Notes under the pieces: model-generated | Seen by the model: the letters and a program-made list of their open reading frames with translations, nothing else | What the model was told of the DNA's origin: nothing | The model's database searches: none | In this document: one piece after another, positions 22,559-26,544 of the stretch | Layout: each line of letters opens with the position of its first letter | Position numbering within the stretch: the stretch's first letter is position 1 | Origin: Clostridia bacterium | Lineage (GTDB): Bacteria; Bacillota; Clostridia; Christensenellales; UBA1242 | Direction: 5' to 3' | Assembly (NCBI GenBank): GCA_017399515.1 | Contig: JAFQBZ010000085.1 | Coordinates: forward strand, 1 to 26,544 | Length of the DNA: 26,544 nucleotides | Translations under genes and position numbers: made by a program

Positions 22559-24391
22559 ATGGCAAAAATTATTGGTATTGACCTTGGAACAACCAACTCT
22601 TGCGTAGCAATTATGGAAGGTGGCGAACCAGCAGTTATTACAAATGCAGAAGGCAGCAGAACAACTCCTTCAGTTGTTGGCTTTACAAAAGACGGTGAAA
22701 GACTTGTTGGACAAATCGCAAAGCGTCAAGCAGTTGCAAATCCAGAAAACACAATCCGTTCAATCAAAAGCAAAATGGGTGAAAACACATCTGTTGAAGC
22801 AGGTGGCAAAAAATACACTCCACCTGAAATTTCAGCAATGATCTTAACAAAACTTAAAAACGACGCTGAAAAATATTTAGGCGAAAAAGTTACAGAAGCA
22901 GTTATCACTGTTCCTGCATACTTTAACGACGCTCAAAGACAAGCAACAAAAGACGCTGGAAAAATCGCTGGTCTTGATGTTAAAAGAATCATCAACGAAC
23001 CAACCGCTGCAGCACTTGCTTATGGTCTTGACAAAGTTCAAGATCAAGACGGTCAAAAGATTTTAGTTTATGACCTTGGTGGTGGAACATTCGATATTTC
23101 GGTTCTTGAAATTGCTGATGGCGTTTTCCAAGTTTTAGCGACAGGTGGAAACACAAAACTTGGTGGTGATAACTTTGACGAAGTTATTATGAATCACTTA
23201 ATTGACGAATTCAAAAAGAGTGATGGCATTGACCTTTCTAAAGATAAAATGGCAATGCAAAGACTTAAAGAGGCTGCAGAAAAAACAAAAATTGAACTTT
23301 CTTCAATGACTCAAAGCACTGTTTCACTTCCATTCATTTCTGCTGATGCAACAGGTCCAAAACACTTAGAAATCAACATTACTCGTGCAAAATTTGAAAG
23401 TATGATTGAAGATATGATTAATGAAACAATCACTCTTACAAAAAAAGCACTTGCAGACAGCAAACTTTCAGTTAACGATATTGCTAAAATTATCATGGTT
23501 GGTGGTTCAACAAGAATCCCAATGGTTATTTCAAAAGTTCAAGAATATATCGGCAAACAACCATTCACAGGCATTAACCCAGACGAATGTGTTGCTGTTG
23601 GTGCTGCTATTCAAGGTGGCGTTCTTGCTGGTGATGTTAAAGATGTGCTTCTTCTTGATGTAACTCCACTTTCTCTTGGAATTGAAACAATGGGTGGGGT
23701 ATTCACAAAACTTATTGAAAAGAACACAACAATCCCAACAACAAAAACTCAAGTATTCTCAACTGCTGCTGATAATCAACCAGGCGTTGACATTCATGTT
23801 CTTCAAGGTGAAAGAGAATTTGCGGCTGACAACAAAACACTCGGCAGATTCGAACTTACAGGCATTCCACCTGCACCAAGAGGCGTTCCACAAATCGAAG
23901 TTAAATTTGATATTGACGCAAACGGAATTGTTCATGTTTCAGCAAAAGATTTAGGAACAGGCAAATCACAAGACATCACAATCACAGCATTTTCAAATCT
24001 TTCTGACGCAGACATTGACAAAGCAATCAAAGAAGCAGAAATGTATGCTGAAGAAGACAAAAAGAGAAAAGAAGTTGTTGATGCTAAAAACAGTTTAGAC
24101 CAACTTATTATGGGAATCGAAAAAGTTCTTCGTGAAAGCGGTGATAAGATTTCTGAAGAAGACAAAACAAAACTTAACACTGAAGTTGAATCAGCAAAGG
24201 AAGTTTACAAAACAGCAACTGATGCAGAAACTCTCAAATCAAAACTTGAGGAACTTTCAAAAGTTTCTAACGAAATTTTCTCAAAACTTTATGCTAACGC
24301 TGGTGCAAATGCTGGTGCTGGCACAGATGGAACCGCTGATAACTCTGGTTCAACAGACCCTAACAATTTCAGCGATTTCACAACAAAATAA
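22559..24391 (+). CDS. dnaK: Chaperone protein DnaK (Hsp70)
   Basis: A 610-residue ATP-dependent Hsp70 chaperone. The three family signatures are present: GIDLGTTNS at 5-13, VYDLGGGTFDISVLE at about 170-184 and IIMVGGSTRIP at about 309-320. The interdomain linker DVLLLDVTPLSLG follows near 360, then the substrate-binding beta domain and helical lid. Length equals that of B. subtilis DnaK (611). The C-terminal tail is Gly/Ala/Asn/Thr-rich and ends NNFSDFTTK rather than in the common acidic DDK or EEVD-like end. The Shine-Dalgarno AAGGGG (22541-22546) lies 12 bases from ATG 22559, longer than usual. It follows grpE by 107 bases. Confidence 0.99.
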   Translation: MAKIIGIDLGTTNSCVAIMEGGEPAVITNAEGSRTTPSVVGFTKDGERLVGQIAKRQAVANPENTIRSIKSKMGENTSVEAGGKKYTPPEISAMILTKLKNDAEKYLGEKVTEAVITVPAYFNDAQRQATKDAGKIAGLDVKRIINEPTAAALAYGLDKVQDQDGQKILVYDLGGGTFDISVLEIADGVFQVLATGGNTKLGGDNFDEVIMNHLIDEFKKSDGIDLSKDKMAMQRLKEAAEKTKIELSSMTQSTVSLPFISADATGPKHLEINITRAKFESMIEDMINETITLTKKALADSKLSVNDIAKIIMVGGSTRIPMVISKVQEYIGKQPFTGINPDECVAVGAAIQGGVLAGDVKDVLLLDVTPLSLGIETMGGVFTKLIEKNTTIPTTKTQVFSTAADNQPGVDIHVLQGEREFAADNKTLGRFELTGIPPAPRGVPQIEVKFDIDANGIVHVSAKDLGTGKSQDITITAFSNLSDADIDKAIKEAEMYAEEDKKRKEVVDAKNSLDQLIMGIEKVLRESGDKISEEDKTKLNTEVESAKEVYKTATDAETLKSKLEELSKVSNEIFSKLYANAGANAGAGTDGTADNSGSTDPNNFSDFTTK

Positions 24392-24444
24392 TGAATTTTA
24401 ACAAAATTTTCAGTTAAAATTAAACAAAATTGCGATTTTTAAAC

Positions 24445-24485
24445 ATCAGTCAGTGCTTGAATTTTAGTGCTGACTGATAGTTTTT
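24445..24485 (+). terminator. Hairpin between dnaK and dnaJ, possible attenuator
   Basis: A 13-bp stem, including two G-T pairs, pairs 24445-24457 with 24466-24478; the outer nine pairs (ATCAGTCAG/CTGACTGAT) are perfect. A short T5 run follows (24481-24485). Partial termination here would make dnaK mRNA more abundant than dnaJ mRNA; the hairpin may also protect the dnaK 3' end. Confidence 0.55.
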
Positions 24486-24497
24486 GAAAAGGAAAAT

Positions 24498-25643
24498 ATG
24501 GCAAATAAAAATTATTATGACATTTTAGGTGTAAATAAAAATGCGTCTGACGATGAGATTAAAAAAGCCTATAGAAGTTTAGCGAAAAAATATCACCCAG
24601 ACCTTAACCCAGGAAACGCAGAAGCAGCCGAAAGACTTAAAGAAGTTAACCAAGCATTTAGCGTTTTGTCAGACAAGACTAAAAAACAAAACTATGATAA
24701 CTATGGTGATGAAAATGGACCTCAAGGTTTTGGTGGCTTTGGCGGTGGCGGATTCGGTTCTGGCTTTGGTGGTTTTGGCGGTGCAGACTTTGGTGATTTT
24801 GGAGATATTTTTAGCAATATTTTCGGTGGCGCTTTTGGTGGCTCAAGAAGTTCAAGACGAGCAAGTGCACAAGCGCAAGGTGCAGACATTCAAGTTAAAA
24901 TGAAATTATCATTTGTTGAAGCAGCGTTCGGCGTTAAGAAAAATATTAACTTAAACCGATCTGAAACTTGTCCACATTGTAAAGGCACTGGTGCAAAAAA
25001 CGGAACAGACTTCACAACCTGTTCAAAATGTTCAGGAACAGGAACTGTTCGTCAAGCGCAAAACACTCCATTTGGTCAAGTTGTTTCTGAAGGAATATGT
25101 CCTGATTGTCACGGAACAGGAAAGAAGATTAAAGAAAAATGTTCACACTGTAATGGCAATGGAGTTACTCGTGAAAACAGAAATATTGAAATCAATATTC
25201 CTGGCGGCATTGCAAATGATCAAGTTTTAACACTTCGCGGTCAAGGTGAAGCCGGAAGAAATGGTGGACCAGCCGGTGATATGCAAATTTTGATTCAAGT
25301 TGAAAACCACAAACTCTTAAAAAGAGAAGGTTATGATGTTTATGTTGATGTTCCAATTTCATTTACTGAAGCACTTCTTGGTGCAAAAGTTAAAATTCCT
25401 GGAATTAATGAAACTCTTGAACTAACTATTCCTGAACTCACACAAACAGGAACTATTTTAACAGTTAAAGGCAAAGGTACTAAGATTTTAAACAAAAATG
25501 CTTATGGTGACCTTTTTGCAAAAATCACTGTTGAACTTCCAAAATCTCTTGATAAGAAAGAAAAACAAATTCTTCAAGACCTTGAAAAAAGCATATCTAA
25601 AAATCAGTATGCAAAAAAGAAAGCATTTATTGATAAGTTATAA
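24498..25643 (+). CDS. dnaJ: Chaperone protein DnaJ (Hsp40, type I)
   Basis: A 381-residue type I J-protein that stimulates DnaK ATPase activity and delivers clients. The J domain (1-70) has His33-Pro34-Asp35. A Gly/Phe-rich region (about 74-115) follows, then four zinc-finger repeats CPHCKGTG, CSKCSGTG, CPDCHGTG and CSHCNGNG (about 157-215; the last lacks the usual second Gly pattern), then the two C-terminal beta domains with a VKIPGINE-type motif. Length is typical. AAGGA lies upstream of ATG 24498. It is the last gene of the CIRCE-controlled operon and is followed by a terminator. Confidence 0.98.
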   Translation: MANKNYYDILGVNKNASDDEIKKAYRSLAKKYHPDLNPGNAEAAERLKEVNQAFSVLSDKTKKQNYDNYGDENGPQGFGGFGGGGFGSGFGGFGGADFGDFGDIFSNIFGGAFGGSRSSRRASAQAQGADIQVKMKLSFVEAAFGVKKNINLNRSETCPHCKGTGAKNGTDFTTCSKCSGTGTVRQAQNTPFGQVVSEGICPDCHGTGKKIKEKCSHCNGNGVTRENRNIEINIPGGIANDQVLTLRGQGEAGRNGGPAGDMQILIQVENHKLLKREGYDVYVDVPISFTEALLGAKVKIPGINETLELTIPELTQTGTILTVKGKGTKILNKNAYGDLFAKITVELPKSLDKKEKQILQDLEKSISKNQYAKKKAFIDKL

Positions 25644-25648
25644 TTACA

Positions 25649-25677
25649 AGAATATAGCATCGCTATATTCTTTTTTT
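25649..25677 (+). terminator. Intrinsic terminator after dnaJ
   Basis: AGAATATAGC (25649-25658) pairs perfectly with GCTATATTCT (25662-25671) around a 3-base loop, with T residues to 25677. It separates the heat-shock operon from rsmE. Confidence 0.88.
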
Positions 25678-25686
25678 ATAGAAAAA

Positions 25687-25715
25687 TTGACCTTTTAATG
25701 ATTTTGTATTATAAT
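25687..25715 (+). promoter_or_regulatory. Sigma-A promoter of rsmE-mtaB
   Basis: TTGACC (25687-25692), a 17-bp spacer and a perfect TATAAT (25710-25715). The start would fall near 25722, which is the A of the rsmE start codon, so the mRNA would be leaderless. Confidence 0.75.
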
Positions 25716-25721
25716 TTCAAT

Positions 25722-26456
25722 ATGAAAGAAAAAAGATATTTTTATAATGACAATTTAACTGTAAATTCAACAATCACACTCGAAGGTGACGAGTTTCATC
25801 ATTTGACAAATGTTATGCGTTCGAGAATTGGTGAAAGGGTATGCCTTTTTAATGGAAATGGCAACTTTTATTTTGGAAATGTTAAAAACATTTCTAAAAA
25901 GTACGCCGAAATCGAAATTGTTGAAAAACAAGAATCTCAAAATGAACCAACAATTAATCTTACAGTTTATCAAGCACTTGCAAAAGGTGATAAACTAAGT
26001 TTGATTATGCAAAAAATAACCGAAATTGGCGCAAGTGAACTTGCTCTTTTTGACAGCAAATTTTGTGATGTTAAAGCAAACACTCACAAACAAGAAAGAA
26101 TGGAAAGTATTGCAGTTTCTGCCGCAAAACAATGTGGAAGATCAAGCATAACAAAAACAACAGGCATTCATTCAATCAAACAAGTTGCCGAACAAATTAA
26201 AGATTTTGATGCCTTTTATGTTGCTTATGAAAACAAAGATGGAGACACTCTTGCAAAAGATTTACTTGCAAATAAAGATAAAATTAAAAATGTTGCTATT
26301 ATGATTGGTGCAGAAGGTGGTTTTGCAGAAGACGAAATCAAACTTCTTGAAGAAAGCGGTGCAAAAATTGTGTCACTTGGAAACCGAATTCTTCGCACCG
26401 AAACAGCGTCTATTGTTTGTGCTGGCGTTATTATGCAAATGTTAGAAACAATTTAG
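25722..26456 (+). CDS. rsmE: 16S rRNA m3U1498 methyltransferase RsmE
   Basis: A 244-residue SPOUT-family enzyme that methylates N3 of U1498 in 16S rRNA. The N-terminal PUA-like domain has EGDEFHHLTNVMRSRIG (about 20-36). The C-terminal knotted domain has IGAEGGFAEDE (about 197-207) and SLGNRILRTETA (about 219-230), the SAM-binding motifs. I chose ATG 25722 (MKEKRYFY) over the in-frame ATG 25698, because the -10 box lies inside the extra codons and MKEKRYFY suits the family start. No Shine-Dalgarno sequence is present. In B. subtilis prmA separates dnaJ from this gene; here it is missing. Confidence 0.93.
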   Translation: MKEKRYFYNDNLTVNSTITLEGDEFHHLTNVMRSRIGERVCLFNGNGNFYFGNVKNISKKYAEIEIVEKQESQNEPTINLTVYQALAKGDKLSLIMQKITEIGASELALFDSKFCDVKANTHKQERMESIAVSAAKQCGRSSITKTTGIHSIKQVAEQIKDFDAFYVAYENKDGDTLAKDLLANKDKIKNVAIMIGAEGGFAEDEIKLLEESGAKIVSLGNRILRTETASIVCAGVIMQMLETI

Positions 26457-26464
26457 GAGAACTT

Positions 26465-26544
26465 ATGAAATCAATCTCAATTATCACACTCGGTTGCAAG
26501 GTTAATCAAGTTGAAAGTGAAACCCTTGCAGAAAAACTTTATGA
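26465..26544 (+). CDS. mtaB: tRNA (N6-threonylcarbamoyladenosine) methylthiotransferase MtaB, 3' partial
   Basis: Only the first 26 codons fit in the window. They read MKSISIITLGCKVNQVESE and so on, with the MiaB/MtaB-family N-terminal GCKVNQ motif; the Cys is the first ligand of the auxiliary Fe-S cluster. The KVNQxES form fits MtaB (YqeV) rather than MiaB. The ATG at 26465 has GGAG immediately downstream of the rsmE stop (26456), and the two genes are eight bases apart, so they are co-transcribed. MtaB thiomethylates t6A37 to ms2t6A37 in tRNA. Confidence 0.85.
   Translation, partial: MKSISIITLGCKVNQVESETLAEKLY

Noticed and set aside
25698..25721. Longer rsmE start at ATG 25698
   Set aside because: The -10 box lies within these codons and the extra residues do not fit the family N-terminus.
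1..26544. CRISPR arrays, insertion sequences, tRNA or rRNA genes
   Set aside because: No spaced direct repeats, transposase-like frames, cloverleaf structures or rRNA segments were seen on reading through the window.

Overview
The window reads as chromosome of a low-GC, Firmicutes-type (Bacillota) bacterium, most likely an uncultured Clostridia-like lineage. The sequence is strongly A+T-rich and its sigma-A promoters and intrinsic terminators are easy to recognise. Gene order lepA-hemW-hrcA-grpE-dnaK-dnaJ-rsmE-mtaB is the classic Firmicutes heat-shock locus. A SigK-type sporulation sigma factor points to a spore-forming ancestry. I cannot name a genus from sequence alone.

Region 1 (1-5025) is phage-derived. 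Four very A+T-rich, tightly packed genes look like tail-fibre or baseplate-type virion proteins; the first runs off the left edge. They are followed by a phi-LC3/Phage_holin_1-like holin with an unusually long acidic, coiled-coil tail, and then a terminator. No endolysin, integrase or attachment site is visible, so this is either the right end of a prophage or a domesticated tail-like element.

Region 2 (5060-9981) is one operon behind a good sigma-A promoter: a polytopic membrane protein, RNase J with a 93-residue N-terminal extension, the tRNA methyltransferase TrmR, and a U32-family protein of the TrhP type. The last two form the wobble-uridine 5-hydroxylation and methylation pair. Region 3 (10002-11998) has sigK, with a pro-sequence and a plausible SigE-type promoter, then a compact type-A RNase P RNA with its own promoter and terminator, then an unrecognised, very A+T-rich single-TM protein.

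Region 4 (12061-16566) is a tight rarA-helD-pnuC-like cluster: replication-fork rescue, RNA-polymerase recycling and a PnuC-family transporter. A convergent glycerophosphodiester phosphodiesterase gene (minus strand) follows, with a perfect consensus promoter. Region 5 (17562-26544) is lepA, hemW, then the CIRCE-controlled hrcA-grpE-dnaK-dnaJ operon, then rsmE and the first 26 codons of mtaB. prmA, usual between dnaJ and rsmE in B. subtilis, is absent.

The points most worth a second look are the holin with its extension and the missing lysin, the Cys/His-rich GrpE N-terminus, the apparently leaderless rsmE transcript, the SigE-like promoter and palindrome at sigK, and the orphan gene between rnpB and rarA. 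I found no CRISPR array, insertion sequence, tRNA or rRNA. The only stretch over 300 bases without a protein gene is 10749-11245, and it holds rnpB.
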